DNA of 64,000 nt from Micropterus salmoides. Taxonomy: Eukaryota > Chordata > Actinopteri > Centrarchiformes > Centrarchidae. How positions within the stretch are numbered: position 1 is the stretch's first letter; the number at the start of each line of letters is the position of its first letter. The stretch covers positions 29,328,305 to 29,392,304 of the forward strand of contig NW_024041150.1 of the NCBI RefSeq assembly GCF_014851395.1, given 5' to 3'. Positions 22,611 to 36,323 of the stretch are shown in pieces. A program made the position numbers and the translations under genes. The notes beneath the pieces are model-generated. The model made no database searches. It was not told the origin of the DNA and saw only the letters and a list, made by a program, of their open reading frames with translations.

Positions 22611-23306
22611 TCTAGCTCTCCCACCCCCTCCCATCCGCCTCACACACTGACTGCAATGCACCAATATTCACACTTCCCTTTCCAAGCCCGCCGTTAGCTA
22701 AACGCAGAGAGACAAGCTGTGAAACGGCAACGTTAAAACTAATGCTATCCCTCACTGCTGCAGCTTTAATTTGACTGTTCTTAAGTGCACAAACAAATAA
22801 ATGAGCCGGTGGATGCTCGAGGCCTGTGGCCCGGGAGGGGCGGCAGCGTTTGGCTTGGCAGCAGATCAATCAAGGTGACCGACACAGCAGAGAGCACTGT
22901 TCAAAAAAACAGGACAATGCCGAAACAGATGATTCGTAAAACCATCGCCATTTACTGCAAATGCGTTCAAATGTCTGGTTCCGACGTGTAACCTGTTTGT
23001 AAACAGTGCAGGCCCGAGCACCGACATGTACATACACGATGCACACGGATACACAGTATATAGCGCGACTGTAAGTTACATTGTTCACCATATGCCCAGA
23101 TAAGAATATAATATAATAAGGCACATTTAAAAAGTCATGCTTCATAAGTAAAAACACTGGAGAGTGGAGACTGCAGATGACACATTCACGGACCTCTCAG
23201 ATGATGTAACTTAACGATTGATTTGACAGCTTAAAATATATGTTTTTTAAGTATACAACTACGACTTCATGCTCATTTAAATATTATTTATCCGTGTTTT
23301 TTTTAC

Positions 23307-23420
23307 CTTCATCGAAGACAAGTGCGATGCTTTCTGTCCCTCGAACAAAGCAGGACAATGTTGTGATGCTCCAGACAGACCAGTGTCAAGTCCACTGATC
23401 TAAAACAAACTGCTTCCGGA
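23307..23420 (-). other. klc2: Probable klc2 5' UTR exon
   Basis: The minus strand reads TCGATGAAG|gtaaaa with a strong donor at 23305-23306, and no other gene needs it. The right edge is a guess because the start site is not visible. It would splice to the acceptor at 20555-20556, three bases before the klc2 ATG. Confidence 0.4.
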
Positions 23421-24039
23421 TGTGTTTACCAAAATAAAACCTCTTTTTTTGTTAGAGCGACGCACATTACGTCGATAGAGCATGCCAAACACGACTATGC
23501 AGGTTATCAGTGAGAATGAAGTTATATTATTAAATGTTTTTATTACCAAAACGTTATTTAGCGAAGCAACTGATGCTAAACGTCCGTCAGTTATTAATTA
23601 ACACTAACTGATAAATTAACGGCAGCTTTACTTTAAAGGGCGCTGGGTGCTGTGAACTGCCTTTATTTTACCTGTCTTGTTCATTACACGCTTCTTCTCA
23701 CGTTATTTGGCCAGACAAGGTAACACCGAAATAGCTCCCACATCTCTAAGTTTAGTGTAATACGATTACAATCCCAGCTGAAGTCTCTAATTTAGCTAGC
23801 TTTCAACAGTTGCCTTGGTGAGCTCCTAACGGTAACGTTAACTTCTCCTCCTTCACCTTAACGTTAACTTACCCAGATGTCACTTGACAATGGAGAGGAC
23901 AGCAAAAAAGCTGTTAAACGTGACCACAGTGTTGGCCGCTACTGGCTGGTCATCCCCAACACTTTAATTCAGTAAAAACATTAACTGATGTTACCGTAGA
24001 TGTGCTTCAAATGTGACAGCCGGGAGACGAAAAATGGCT

Positions 24040-24150
24040 GTTCTCCCAGAATCCGCGACCAAAGATGACGTACAACATCGAGATTATTTACGTTTGCCAA
24101 GCGGGGCGGGAATTATCTTGCGCATGCGCATAGACGAAGTGCCGCCCCAG
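24040..24150 (-). promoter_or_regulatory. klc2: Candidate klc2 promoter: GC box and NRF1-type palindrome
   Basis: The region contains a TGACGT CRE-like core (24066-24071), GGGGCGGG (24103-24110) and the palindrome TGCGCATGCGCA (24119-24130), a strong NRF1-type site. It is CpG-rich against an AT-rich background and has no TATA box. The position upstream of the inferred 5' UTR exon suggests a klc2 promoter. The site is palindromic, so direction is not proved. Confidence 0.45.
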
Positions 24151-25049
24151 CTACCGTCTGATCCACTAGCATCTTCTAATAATCTTTTCTCATTGAGGTT
24201 TTGTAGCTTTTTCATCAGTTGTGTATGTTGTCAATTTAACATAGATAAAATTATTTTTTTCCTATCTTTAAACTACTAAATACCCCCTGAGGCTTTGACC
24301 ACACGCTAATGGTTACAGCTTTTGGCTTATGTTGTTGATTTTTAAACACAGGACAGTGAAACGTTTAATTAGTAAGTTATTACATGATCACTTTTTATAT
24401 ACAGTCTATGAATTAAACCTGATTTTAAAATAGATGGATGCTAGTTAATCTTTCATTAAAATTAATCTAATTTCTGACTCCTAGGCTAAAAACGAAACAG
24501 TTGTAGGTGGAAGTGACGCCTCTTGCTTTGCTCATGCTCTTTGTGTTCTGATATCAGCAAAGGCCCCATCCAAAGATGAGGGCAGCACAGAGGGCAGCAG
24601 GGTAGTGAGAGGCCCGCTGTGCACCACAGACCTGCTTCACAAGCATCATGTGCACTATTTACACTGTCACTCCTTATATCACTTTATGAAATGCAGTGTT
24701 TACCCATTTTAATATTTTATTCCCAATAAAAAGCACTTTTATTCCTGGATCAGTTGGAAAGTTATGATGAGAATGTACATGCACATGTAAATATGATGGA
24801 ATATGCCATATTGCACATATTCCATTTAATTATTTAATTAACATATTAAATTTTTATATTTATAAATTTATATACATACAAATTCTCAACACAAATCCAG
24901 AGTAATGCACATGTAAATAACCCCATATTGTTTTGTTTTTCTTTTACACATACTTTGATAATTATTTTATAACTTGCATCGGTTTATTCCATATTTATAT
25001 ACTTTTAAATCTATTTATGTCAACTGTATGTTTATGTCCATATCTAGCA

Positions 25050-25125
25050 CCTAATCACCTCGTCCTCGTATGTGTAAAATAGGCTACTACTTGGCAATGA
25101 AGCCTTTTCTAATTCTGATTCTGAA
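25050..25125 (+). mobile_element. Non-LTR retrotransposon/SINE 3' tail, second copy
   Basis: It contains CTCGTCCTCGTATGTGTAAA and CAATGAAGCC, then TAATTCTGATTCTGA, the same tail type as at 11.7 kb. Confidence 0.5.
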
Positions 25126-25203
25126 AATATCTCACTATTTGGTATAATTGCAACGGTAAAATCAATGTATGATAAGTCAGAGGTCTCTGGGAATATGTGT
25201 GGT

Positions 25204-25616
25204 TAGGGCTGGGCAATAAAACAATAATGATAATTATCGCAATATAATTTTCCTCAATAACAATATAACAAATGTTCAATATATCATCAATAAATGTTTG
25301 ATTCAATTCATTTGAATCACTAACTAATTAGCACTTAATATTTATATTAAGATATTTATTTTGTTGAGGAAAAGGGACTGAAAGAAAGATTTACTAATCA
25401 TATTTGTTGAAAAGTTTTTGTTTTGAATGTTCTTCCTCTGATTTGTGAAGTGATCCACTGAAGTGTTTGTCATGTTTTGACAATAAAGAAAAGTTTAACC
25501 GCACAAGGAACCTTACGATTTCTCCATCTATCACTCAAATATCTACCTTTAAACTTGAAAGAAATAATGAAATGTTTTTATCGTGATAACATTTTTAGCC
25601 ATATTGCCCAGCCCTA
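25204..25616. mobile_element. hAT-type MITE with 15-bp perfect terminal inverted repeats
   Basis: The left end TAGGGCTGGGCAATA (25204-25218) is matched by its exact reverse complement at 25602-25616. The 8-bp flanks TGTGTGGT (25196-25203) and GGTGTGGT (25617-25624) match at 7 of 8 positions, as expected for a hAT target duplication. The interior is AT-rich and has no ORF. Confidence 0.85.
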
Positions 25617-25851
25617 GGTGTGGTCTGAATTTTTATTGCAGGATACTGGCTTATATTTTTTCATTTTTATCAACTTTTTGCAACCCCATTTGTTCCATGA
25701 CAGACTTTTTTGTTCGCCTTTAGTTGGAAAACACTAACCATTATATTAATTAGTGTTATATATTGCATTTATAAAGAAGGTATACAAGCTACACACATAC
25801 ACACATCCTGTATTTTAAAAACAAGAGACTGAGCTACAAATCAGGAATATT

Positions 25852-25857
25852 TTTATT
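25852..25857 (-). terminator. pacs1: Candidate distal pacs1 poly(A) signal AATAAA
   Basis: The plus strand reads TTTATT. Use of this site would give a pacs1 3' UTR of about 4.9 kb. A proximal candidate lies at 29952-29957. Confidence 0.35.
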
Positions 25858-27469
25858 AAAAAAAACAAATGAAACGATAAACACTTCCACTTTTCATCCC
25901 ACATCTGTTTGACTGACAAACGTAATCATGAAAAAGCAGTACTACAAAACGTGTCAAATTAAGAAAAACAAAAAAACAAAACTAGAATACAATATAACAA
26001 GTACTATCTGGTATGTACAAGCATTATAGTTTATTGTAATTATTATTATTATTATTATAGGCAAAAGGCAAAAAAGCTGAAGACTGCTGCTAAAGAAACA
26101 ATGGCATGTCCACAAGCTGAGGACGCTCTGCTCTGAGCAGAACCTCGTCAGGCAGAAATCTACTGCTTTCGTAGGCAAATCCCGTTCCCGTGAGGACAGA
26201 CAGCACATTTACAAGCTGTGAGGGAATGGGGATAATATCATTTAAGGTGATTTCAGAAAGCTAAGCTTGTGGAAGCCTGGTGAAGGAGACTCATCGTCAG
26301 AGGGACAAATAACTGAGGACGGTGGAGAGAAAAGACACTGCTGATCATTGACAGAGGTTATTGATGGACCAAACAGCTCCTAATCTCTAACCACTAGACT
26401 AGTCAAGGACAGAGGAACCAGCGTTACACCGTCACAAACACGGGTCGACACAGGTACAGAGGTACAGGTAAAAACGCGCAGGAACAAGTTCAAGACTTAC
26501 ATACAGAACCACCAGCGTTTTTAAAGAGACTTTAGAAAAACATGTAAACAGTAAGAATGAAGGGAAAGATGGTATAAAGGTGACAAAGACAAGTAAAGCT
26601 GCAGAACGTGGCTGTGATTTGAAACAAAACATTCAGTCTCTCCAAACATTGAAATGATGACTTTAAAACAAGGATCACTTTGTTGTTAATGTATTTTTAG
26701 ATATCAGCAACCCACAAACCTCACAAATCTATCTGAATATTGTCACACTTTCTTCACATTTTCATTTTGGCAGTGATTTTGTTATTGATGCTTCTCTTTC
26801 AGATGAACATTTCCAAGTCAGGTGACATTTGACCTCCGTGTGGAGGCTGCAAACGAGAGAGGCATCAATGAACTTTGACTTTGTACAATTTAGGAAAAGA
26901 TTAGACTTATATCACTGCAATAATTCAGCTAACAACACTACAAGGCAGAGAGCATTTTGAGTTAGTGGAGGTTGTCTCCAACAGCAGATACAAGATCACT
27001 GGCCCTCCATGGTTACAGTAAGTTAAAAAAAAAAATCAAGCATTTCATTCCAAAATGTTAGAAGTTTTGGAAAGTTTGGAATTTTTTTCTCTTTGAAATC
27101 CATATTTCAAATGTAAAAATGCAGTACCTTTTCATAATAAAGCATACATAAAAACAACTCTTCATTGTCACTAATGACTTTATTAAAAGGTTAAAATTAT
27201 AGAATCATACTAAACAGATGTGCAAGATGCTTAATGCATAAAGTAAATCAAGTTTTGGGTTGCCACATTTTGGTGAAGGTTCCTAAAGTATCGATGTACC
27301 TTTATCCATGAATCACACTATGAATCTTCCTCATACCCTTGACTTATTAACACGCACAAAGCTAATGACTTAATGCAAACGTCTTTATTTGACCTACTAA
27401 CATTTCAATATAAAGCAGTATTATTTGAATTTTTTGGCCACTTGGGGGCAGTGGAAACATGCTGTAAAC

Positions 27470-27800
27470 ACAGCAGTTGCATATTATGATTTTATATAGA
27501 TACTATTGGTGCAAATGATTGCCTATTTACACACCCAGCAGTCACAGAGAAACATTAGCGTTTATTTATTTATAGTCGTGTTTCTGGGCAACTGATGAAT
27601 TCAACTCCAATATTCACTCTCTTTTCAGCTCATTTTGAGTCTCCACCAACTCGATGAGGGAATTTAGCTGCTAAATCCTTCACGATATTCACCAGCTACA
27701 CAAACTTTGTCTGGCTGCTGTTCGGTGCAGGGCAAGAAGTGCAAAGTTGTGTTTTTAGAGCTTTTCAGATTAAATCAGCTGGAAAAGAGGCAGATGAGCG
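27470..27800. repeat. Dispersed repeat, copy B
   Basis: It shares CTATTTACACACCCAGCAG...AAACATT and downstream order with the copy at 42.7 kb. Class unknown. Confidence 0.45.
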
Positions 27801-29218
27801 CAGCAGCACAATGAGCTCAAAGACACTAAGACACTCTGTAGAGCTGAAGAGAGCTGGAGAGCTGAGTGATGATTCGCTTGGGGTTTGTCAATTTGAGCAA
27901 CACCTTTCTCATTACATTTAGTAATTTTACCCATTGTTAAAGAAAATAGATTGACAAGTGCAGCTTTAAAAACAAACTGGTGTTAGGATATATTGTAAAC
28001 TAATTAATCACTGAGATTTGGCTGCACAACCTGGCAACCCAAAAACTTCTTTCCATTCGTGCATAATAGCAGAACGTTAATGAAGTCATCAGTGGCAAAT
28101 TATAAACCCTTTGTAACTATGGGGTTATTTTAAAGTGGTACTAAAATGATTGTACCTTTTTCTTGTGATTCAGTTCGCTGTCATAACAGCAAATTATGCC
28201 AAAACATATATATACACACTTTTTAAGAGCAAATGTCAGTATTTTCAAATGTGATTCATTTTGGAATGAAATGATGAAGCAACCTCCACGTCAAACTACA
28301 GTACATCAACACTCGCTGATATTCAGGAATAACGAAACCCGTCAGTCAGTCTGTTTAGCAAGCCCTTAACTGGTTGTCAGCAACACAAGTGAGGAAAAAA
28401 CTACAGGTTTCTGTTTGTTGTTTACACATAAAGCTGTTCACACAGACGTTAAAATGAACATCTAAATTCTGATGTCTGTTTTTAGGCCAAATAACACCAA
28501 AAGGATTGTATTATAGTGGCACAGAACTCTACTTGTGCCTTAAAACTGTAAACTAAATTAAATACATTCAAATATTTGGAAGTACTTAAAACCCAACAAC
28601 ACCAAACTGGGTGCTTGTCCAGACGAGCTGTTAACCAAACAGAGAGTGAACAAACAAATCGAGCTCTGAAACCTTTCAGTGTGAAACCTCATGTAACAGG
28701 TGCTGCCTGACAGGAGAATGAGGCGACTTTAAGACATGCTGCTGACTGTTAACACTGTAATATGGAAAAAACAAAACTATGTTGTGATCCATTTTCAAAC
28801 AAACAAAAACATTTAAAGCATTTAAATCAAGACATTGGCATTAATACTATTAAAAAGACAATTCTGCTAATAACCGGAGACAGAGAGCGTACAGAAAGTA
28901 CGATGCAGGTGACACAAGGCAGAGCTACACAGGTCTGGTGAGCTTTGCATTTTTAAAAAATGCTTTTAGAACAATTATTATAAACCACTGTTGCAGACAC
29001 ATTCTTGGATTTGCAGTCGAAATTTCGATCAAATTACTTCAGTGAAACTGAATTTAATTTTGTTTTCTTTTTTAAAGTGTTTAGTGGCGAAAATACATTT
29101 CTTTTTTTAAACAATCTGTATTAGCCTTGTGCCAGGCCACAAAGTAAACAAGACGACCTCCGCAGCTTTTGCAGCCCTAATCTGATAATCAACAATATTG
29201 ATAATGACCACATCATCA

Positions 29219-29220
<2 letters not shown>

Positions 29221-29250
<30 letters not shown>

Positions 29251-29333
29251 TGCCCTCTGTCACACAGTAGAAAAGGGTTTTATCCTATTTAGTGATTTTC
29301 TGACCATATTACATTTATTTCACCACACACACA

Positions 29334-29381
<48 letters not shown>
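29221..29381 (+). repeat. Two (AC)n tracts
   Basis: Tracts at 29221-29248 and 29325-29381 (the latter interrupted once) in the pacs1 downstream region. Confidence 0.95.
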
Positions 29382-29384
<3 letters not shown>

Positions 29385-29951
29385 TTACCAGTTACTGTAC
29401 ACTCACTAATAACCTCACAACAACCTAGAGAACGCACGGAGCAGAACTGTGCCAAATAACTGAAACCAAATTATTATTTTTTTCCCGATAAAGTAGAAGA
29501 GAAATTAGATTTTTACCAGGTCCGCTGTTTTCACTGCCAGCTGCCAGACCGTTTCCAATACATAAAGGATATTTGGGGACAACTGGCGTACAACATTGTG
29601 CTTTAGTGCAGGTGATTAACTCCCATTTTTGCAGTTTAGATAGGCAGAGTGCATGCCGAACCCCCCCCATTCCATAATCCCATCAAAGCTGCTGAGTTTT
29701 AGACGCATTTTCTGGTTTCCTGTTGCACATTTGGTAGGGTCTGTTGTGAAGAGGATGTGTATTCAGTAAATAGTGCATAGCAAATAAGAAGATAAAGAAA
29801 ACTGCACGTTACAGTAGCCCCTGCCCTGAAATCCTGGAACTCTTCACAAAAATGTATACTATGCACCACAAAACAGCTTTAAAGGGAAGTTTTTTTTGTT
29901 TTTTACTATTTTCACTAGAGCACACTTGAAAAAAAAAAAAGACACTTCCCC

Positions 29952-29957
29952 TTTATT
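29952..29957 (-). terminator. pacs1: Candidate proximal pacs1 poly(A) signal AATAAA
   Basis: The plus strand reads TTTATT, 0.8 kb after the stop codon. It is followed on the transcript by a T-rich run. Which of the two signals is used cannot be told from sequence. Confidence 0.35.
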
Positions 29958-30755
29958 TTTATTCTTTTTTTGAAAATAAACATTTGGCATTAGACATCCA
30001 AACGACTTATTCTGGTAAAGAAAAAGTATTTTAAATTATATGGAAGCCCTTGAAAAAAATTCTAAAAAAAGAATGGGCCTGTTTCAAAGGGCGTCTGTTC
30101 TGTGGACGTATTGGAGGAGAAATCACAGGCAGGTCTTTTATTTGACTGCATTTTGTGAGTTTTCACTGGCTCATGCAAACACTGAAGACCCGTTGCGTTT
30201 TTACTTTGAGTTACTGTTTCTGGCACATGAGTGGTGAATCTGTTAGTTTGGAGCATGCACGTGTGGGTCAGGTCTTGAGGTGAGAAGGACCTTGAAGGGG
30301 TCAGAAGTTGAGGGTCAAACTTTAAGGGCTTGAAATCGGTGAGTTGTCGCATGCTATTGCATTCCATAAAACGGAAACGTAAATGGCAGTTAGCTAATAA
30401 ACTTGTGCTGTAAGCCCCTTGTAAAAACACACACACAAACACACACACAGACACACTGTACATTCACGTGTGCATGCACACTTGCCACACACACAAACAC
30501 ACACACCAAAAGGGGCATTAAAGTGACTAGTAACAGCGCTGGACCCCAACACCTTCCTTCTCCCCCCCCAAAAAAATAAGACAACTGTAGACAACTGCCA
30601 AAATAAAAAAAATAAAAATAAAAATAGTCCAGCCGCATGACGTCTTCCATCAGCTCTGCAGGTGCTCAGAGGTGGGGTCTTTGCGCAAAGTTGTGATGAG
30701 ATTGAGGGAAGTCGAAGGTCAAGTCAGGGTCAGAGAAGCTGGCGGGTGCTCACCC

Positions 30756-30874
30756 CTAGGAGAGGGGCTTGCTGTAGCCGAAAAGTCCGACAGGTAGGTA
30801 TTTGACGTGAGTGGGCCACTGGGCGGCCAGCTGGAAGAACTTAACATCGTTCCACTCCACGCCGTCTATGGTCA
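30756..30874 (-). CDS. pacs1: pacs1 exon 24 and stop codon
   Basis: It encodes IDGVEWNDVKFFQLAAQWPT, VKYLPVGLFGYSKPLS and TAG at 30756-30758. Confidence 0.95.
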
Positions 30875-33800
30875 CTGGAAGGAAACAGAAACGAGACACA
30901 AGAAGTCTGAGTAACGGAAGGAACGGGGAAATAACACTAAAACAACAAGACAAAGAAGAAGATTTGAAACAAACACACATAAAGGAAATGGAGACAGAGA
31001 AGCACCCTGATCCTTCACGTTACCTTTCAGGATGGTCTGCTGCTGCTTGGCGGAGCAGATGAGTCGGCTGATGCCTTCAATGACCTGGCTCTTTGAGTCT
31101 ACATCCTTCTCCTTTGGCTTCTTTCCCAGAAAGATGGTGGGAACTGTGGAGAGGGGGAAAGAGAAAATGTAAAAGCAGCCCAATAGGGGGCAAAGCGCTA
31201 TGAGAGATGTTACATTATAGTAAATCGGTGTGGGGTTTGATCAGCTGATGTTCAGATCACACTGTCTAGATTCACTTTGTTTAGGATTCAATGTGACTGG
31301 ATTCTTGAAGATGAAACGACAGCATACAAGATTTTATATTTATATATAAATAATTTTATATAAATAAAACCTGCACATACAGCATAAATGTACATATCAA
31401 CTGGCAAAAAGAACCAATTATTAATATGAAAACCCTGATTAGTATTATGTGCTTGTTCCTAGAACGTGGTATGAATAATTACTCTAATGTCTCCCCTCTG
31501 GTAACATTCACTCATCTCACCTTTCTTGTTCTTCTCCTTGGTGACCACGGTCATGGCCATGGTGCTGACCTGGGCCTGTGGATCGTTGCTGCCCCCACCT
31601 GGTAGCCTGCTGACCTGCAGTGAGCGGAAGGCGCTTTTCAGCGTGTTCTTGCAGCTAGTGTCACGCCGCTCGCCCTCCCGCCGCTTCTCGGCCAAAGAGG
31701 CAAGCCAGTAGTCCACCTGCAGGCCGATGGCATCCACGCCGTGAGACATACTGGGACTCCTAGGGACAGAAAGCGTTTAGGGACATATATTGAAACAATA
31801 TACAATAATGAAAAACTTTTCAGTAGCTTTCTTCCGTCTTAGGTTTCAGCAGAATAAATGAAAGGAGGAAATACAATATCATGAAGGGTCTTTCTGTTTG
31901 GCCCTCCTCTTTTCGTTCTCCTTTTGAACCTTTTTTTATCCTTTTTGTCAGCCTCTGCAGCGCCGGACCTGCTGCAATTCCTTTCAATTCAAAACTACAC
32001 TTCACTGTTGAATTTTGTCCATTACACTCAACACATGCACCAAATGTATTCTGCAGAGGGTGAAATCCAAAGATTAGATCAGACACAGCTGCAGTCTGTC
32101 TGGCTCTTCAGAGATGGACTGCAGCAGGCAGAACAAAACACGGTCTGCAGCAAAGACCCACTGAAGCAAACAGATGAAAACATGACTGAAGTATCAAAGA
32201 GTCCCTCACTTCTTTGAGCCGGTTCCCAGTCGAGCTAAACGGATACTAAAAGCAAAATATGCAACTCTCTTTGCTTATATAACAAAACATAAATAGATGG
32301 TTAAAAGGCATTAAAAGTCCTGTTAAAACTCAGAACTGAAAGTAACATCAATGTGTACATAAGTACAGTTTGAGCTACTGTAATTTGTGACCTTTGTTAG
32401 TTTTACTCTACTTACTACATTTTAGACGAGAATATTGTATTTTTCACTGCACTACTTTTATCTGACAGATACTAGTTATTTTAAAGGCCACATTTTGCAA
32501 ATTGTACGTTTGTTTACGTAAAACATACAATATGAAGCTAGAGTTGCAGCAGTGTACGGGTTTCACGTTATATCATACTGCCACGTGCTTTCGCTTATCT
32601 ACAGTATTTTTAAACAATGCAGCCAGACAGAGAATCTGAACTGCGCCTTTAAAGGGAGACTTTTTTAAACATGCTTCCATTTGAAAAAGTTTGGTCAGGA
32701 CATAGTATTTTGTGAAATAATAATGAAGCGTTTGCTCACCCTTCACTGTAACCGTGTACCATCATACCATATTTATTATACGGTTATCGTACGATGAAAA
32801 TCTCTTACCGTATCTCTATATGAAGCATAAATGCTCCCCCTAAATCATTTAAGCACTGATTACACATGGACAAATAATCCTGTTAAATAAATAATTCAGA
32901 ACTTACTTTTAACACTGTTTTATTCTGACCATCCCTAACATTTGGAGTATTAATTAAATATTTATCCATTGTGGTACCGGTGCTTTTATGAGCAGAATCT
33001 GAGGATTTTTCCTCCACTGATTTTGAGGGTGAGGGGAAACAAAGGAGAAAATGAGTGCCAGGCCCTGAAGGTGTCAGAGATGAAAGGCAGAAGGAGAAAA
33101 TAATAAAGCAGGTCAGGCTTACCCTTGTACTGACAGGACGCTGCCCATGGAGGGGGAGGAGGGGGGCGTGGCTGCCTCTTTAATCATCCCTGTGGGTGAG
33201 CTGTGGGAGGGGGGAGACGTGGAGGGGACGGCCAAGCTTACCGCCACACCCTCTTCTGTATCTCCTTGACGACCACAAATTGAAACGATCACATTATCAA
33301 CATCATCATAAATCAAACTGAATGACTCTCTAGTTGTTTTTGTGCTCAGTTTGTGACGTGTGTTTAAAAAACTATTTCCAAACCCTCACCTGTTGGAGAA
33401 GGACCAGACTCGATGAGACCAACCTTCACTACCTGGAAAACAAGAAGCAATGTCAGCAAAAATATCTAAACGATCAGCAATCTACTGCAATACCATGCAA
33501 ACATTCATGTTTGCCTGAGTACTGTCTTACCCCTATGAAAGGAATAAACTTCTGGTAGGAGTCTTCATCTCGCCTGGAAACAACACCGAATATTAGAGAA
33601 AACATAAAGAGTAAATTCAGAGTGTGTGACGATCTGGCTTGTGTTTGCGTGGCGTCTGCACTCACGTCCTGTGTTTGCAGGTGAGCATGGCCTCAGCGAT
33701 GGGCAGCTGGTGTGTGACTGTGGCTCCGCTGATGTATTGGGCGATTCTTCCCGCCACATCCAGCTGATCTGGAAGGGACAGCAAGACACAGTTCATTGTT

Positions 33801-36279
33801 TGTCATCACTCGTTAGAGGTTGCATGCATTTATCCGTATGGCGGGCGTTGTACCTGTCTGTGGCGGCTCAGAGCGGCTGAACACGTCTCTCCACGGCCCG
33901 TCCAGGAAGGACGAGCTGTAACGATTGTCGAGGGCGCCAAGGTGTTTGGCAACCGGATGGGAGCCTGATGAAGACGATGGAGTCAAAGTGAAGGGAAGGA
34001 AGGAAACAACAAAATAAAAAAGTCATCCCTCAAAGTCAGCTTGTTATGAGGTGTAACTGTAGCGCTGCGGTTGGGCCAATCAGATACTGAGACACAGTGA
34101 AATCAAATCAGCATGCACACAAGTGACTGAGTAACGGATAAAAGTGAAGATCACCATGGAAAAACAAGTGGACTCTCTTACCCAGAGGCACAACCAGGAA
34201 GCGCATGTGGTTGAGCCAGTCGGACGTCTTGTTGGCGAGCTGAGTGACAAAGAACTGCAGGATAGCTCCCAGGTAGCTCTGGCTGCCCACTGCCGCCACC
34301 TTCACCGCCCTGGGCATGGACGAGTTACAGTTACAGCTGCAGAGATGGACAGAGAGAGAGAGAGAGAGAGAGAGCAAGCGAGCGGTATCAGTACTGCATG
34401 GAGGTGGATCCACTGGAACTTCACCACAAATCCATCAAAATCTCTGGAAAACACCTGAAGAAAGATGAAAGGCAAACAGATTGAACTGCTACAAAGCTAT
34501 TGTGACGGCCCTGCCTAGTTGGGTGTTTAACTGTGTGGTGTTGGGCAGTTTACTGTGTTCCTTTTGTCCCTGAAGGTATCAGCGCCCGTAAGCCAGATTG
34601 GGAGCACCTGGGCCAGACGCTGTGGGAGGATAAATACTCCGGCCCTTTGCTCTCGAGCTCTCTCTGATCTGGTCCCACTCCTGCCAGCAGCATTATTCCT
34701 TTGTTTTGTTACATTATGTTTGTTACCACTCCTCAACACCCAAGCTCCATACTTGTCACTCATCCACATCTACACCACTGATTTCACTGACTAACACACT
34801 CTACATCGTTGATTATTAGTTTAGTTATTTAAGTTGCTACAATAAATATGTTTATTATTGGCAATCCTCTGTGTCCTCTCCGTATTTGTCATGGCCTTTG
34901 AGCCGGGTTATGACACTATCAACAGAGAAATTCCACTGGACATTTTAAAAGACAAAAAAAGAAAAGGAATTTGAACTGGGGATTGAAAGAGTTTGCTTTA
35001 AGAAATCACGGAAACCGTCAAGGGAATCTGTCGCCACTGACACCTAGACATCAAAAGCTTTATCCTTTAGTTGAAATAAAATGTGAAAATGGTCAATCGC
35101 ACTTTCCCAGAGTTCAATGTGACATCTTTAAATGTCTTGTTTTGTCAAGCCAACCGTCCAAAGATCAAAGATAATCAATTTTCAGTAATAATCAAACTTG
35201 TTGTTAATTAATTTTCTGTCAATTAGCTAATCTACTCACTGACTAATTGTTTACTATTGAATGTTTGTATATTTGGCTTTTCTAAAAATAGTACTTCGCA
35301 CTGTGTAGCGTCTTAGCCTACCTATCTTTGCTGTCTACCAACCTAGCAATTATGAAACTTGTTCTATTGACATCCTTACTCTACCAACAGTGATAAATTG
35401 CCTTTTCACATTCTTTCAACAAACATACTCACTGGACGTCGCTTTGGACATAAGATGTCCTAAATGTAAATGTGAAATGTTTACGCCCCAAAATTAGACA
35501 TGAATACAATCAAAGTTCCAGGTTTCATGACTCTGACAGCTGATTAAAAACGTACTTTTCTGTATAAAACCAAAACACATTTGTACAATCAGATTGGATG
35601 TACAGAGATGTGAAGACATAATAATTCTCTTTAATGTTCACAGCTGAGAAATTCTTTTTCAACAGTATATAACCAATTTGTGTCTAAAACACCATTTCTT
35701 TCTTTTTCTTAATCCTTATTTTCCCTTTTCTGCTTTGGCAAAGTCCAATAAAGTAAACTGTAAAATGTGTGTGTGTGTGTGAGAGAGAGAGAAAGAAAAG
35801 TAAAGGGATGGAAAGAGAACAGGGTGAGGAGGATAAACAGAGAGGGATGTGAGAGATATGTAAAGAGTTGTTTTGTTATCAACAGAAGAAGAGTCATAGA
35901 TGTGGAGTCACAAGGGCAAAGACGAGGAGGAGGGAAAGATGTGGAGGATGCAGGAGAAGAAGAAAGAAAAGGTCAAACACAGGATAGAAAACAGAAAGAT
36001 CTCAGTCGCAGGAAAAAGACCAAGAAGATGAGTCATCCAGCAAACCAAGGGACGCTAGCACTAAGAATGTGTGCGAGTATGTGTGCGCGAAAAAATACTC
36101 ACAATTTCTGGATGCGAGTGAGCACAGCCGACAGCACTGCCTGGATTTCAGCTGCAGAACACGTGCAAACCACAGGGTGTCTCTGTACCTGGAGCTGCTC
36201 TGCAACATACTGTGAAACACACACACACACACAAAGAGCAAGACGTGTGAAGAAAAACGCCCACCAAGTGATGTTGGGG

Positions 36280-36323
<44 letters not shown>

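Larger units (their letters stand above)
24200..25850. other. Intergenic spacer between klc2 promoter and pacs1 3' end
   Basis: This 1.6 kb AT-rich stretch has no coding signal. It contains a retrotransposon-like tail near 25050-25125 and a hAT MITE at 25204-25616. Confidence 0.5.
25850..30755 (-). other. pacs1: Probable pacs1 3' UTR and downstream sequence
   Basis: No coding exons are visible on either strand. The stretch holds (CA)n tracts at 29221-29248 and 29325-29381, interrupted CA repeats at 30430-30507, and a copy of a dispersed repeat near 27470-27800. Confidence 0.4.

Noticed and set aside
22570..22640. CT-rich tract as a pyrimidine tract or promoter of a separate gene
   Set aside because: No coding exon follows it on either strand; it is a simple (CT)n repeat.
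32560..32900. Possible transposon from inverted-looking AT-rich sequence with GTACCATCATACC motifs
   Set aside because: I could not find matching ends or a target duplication, so I did not call an element.
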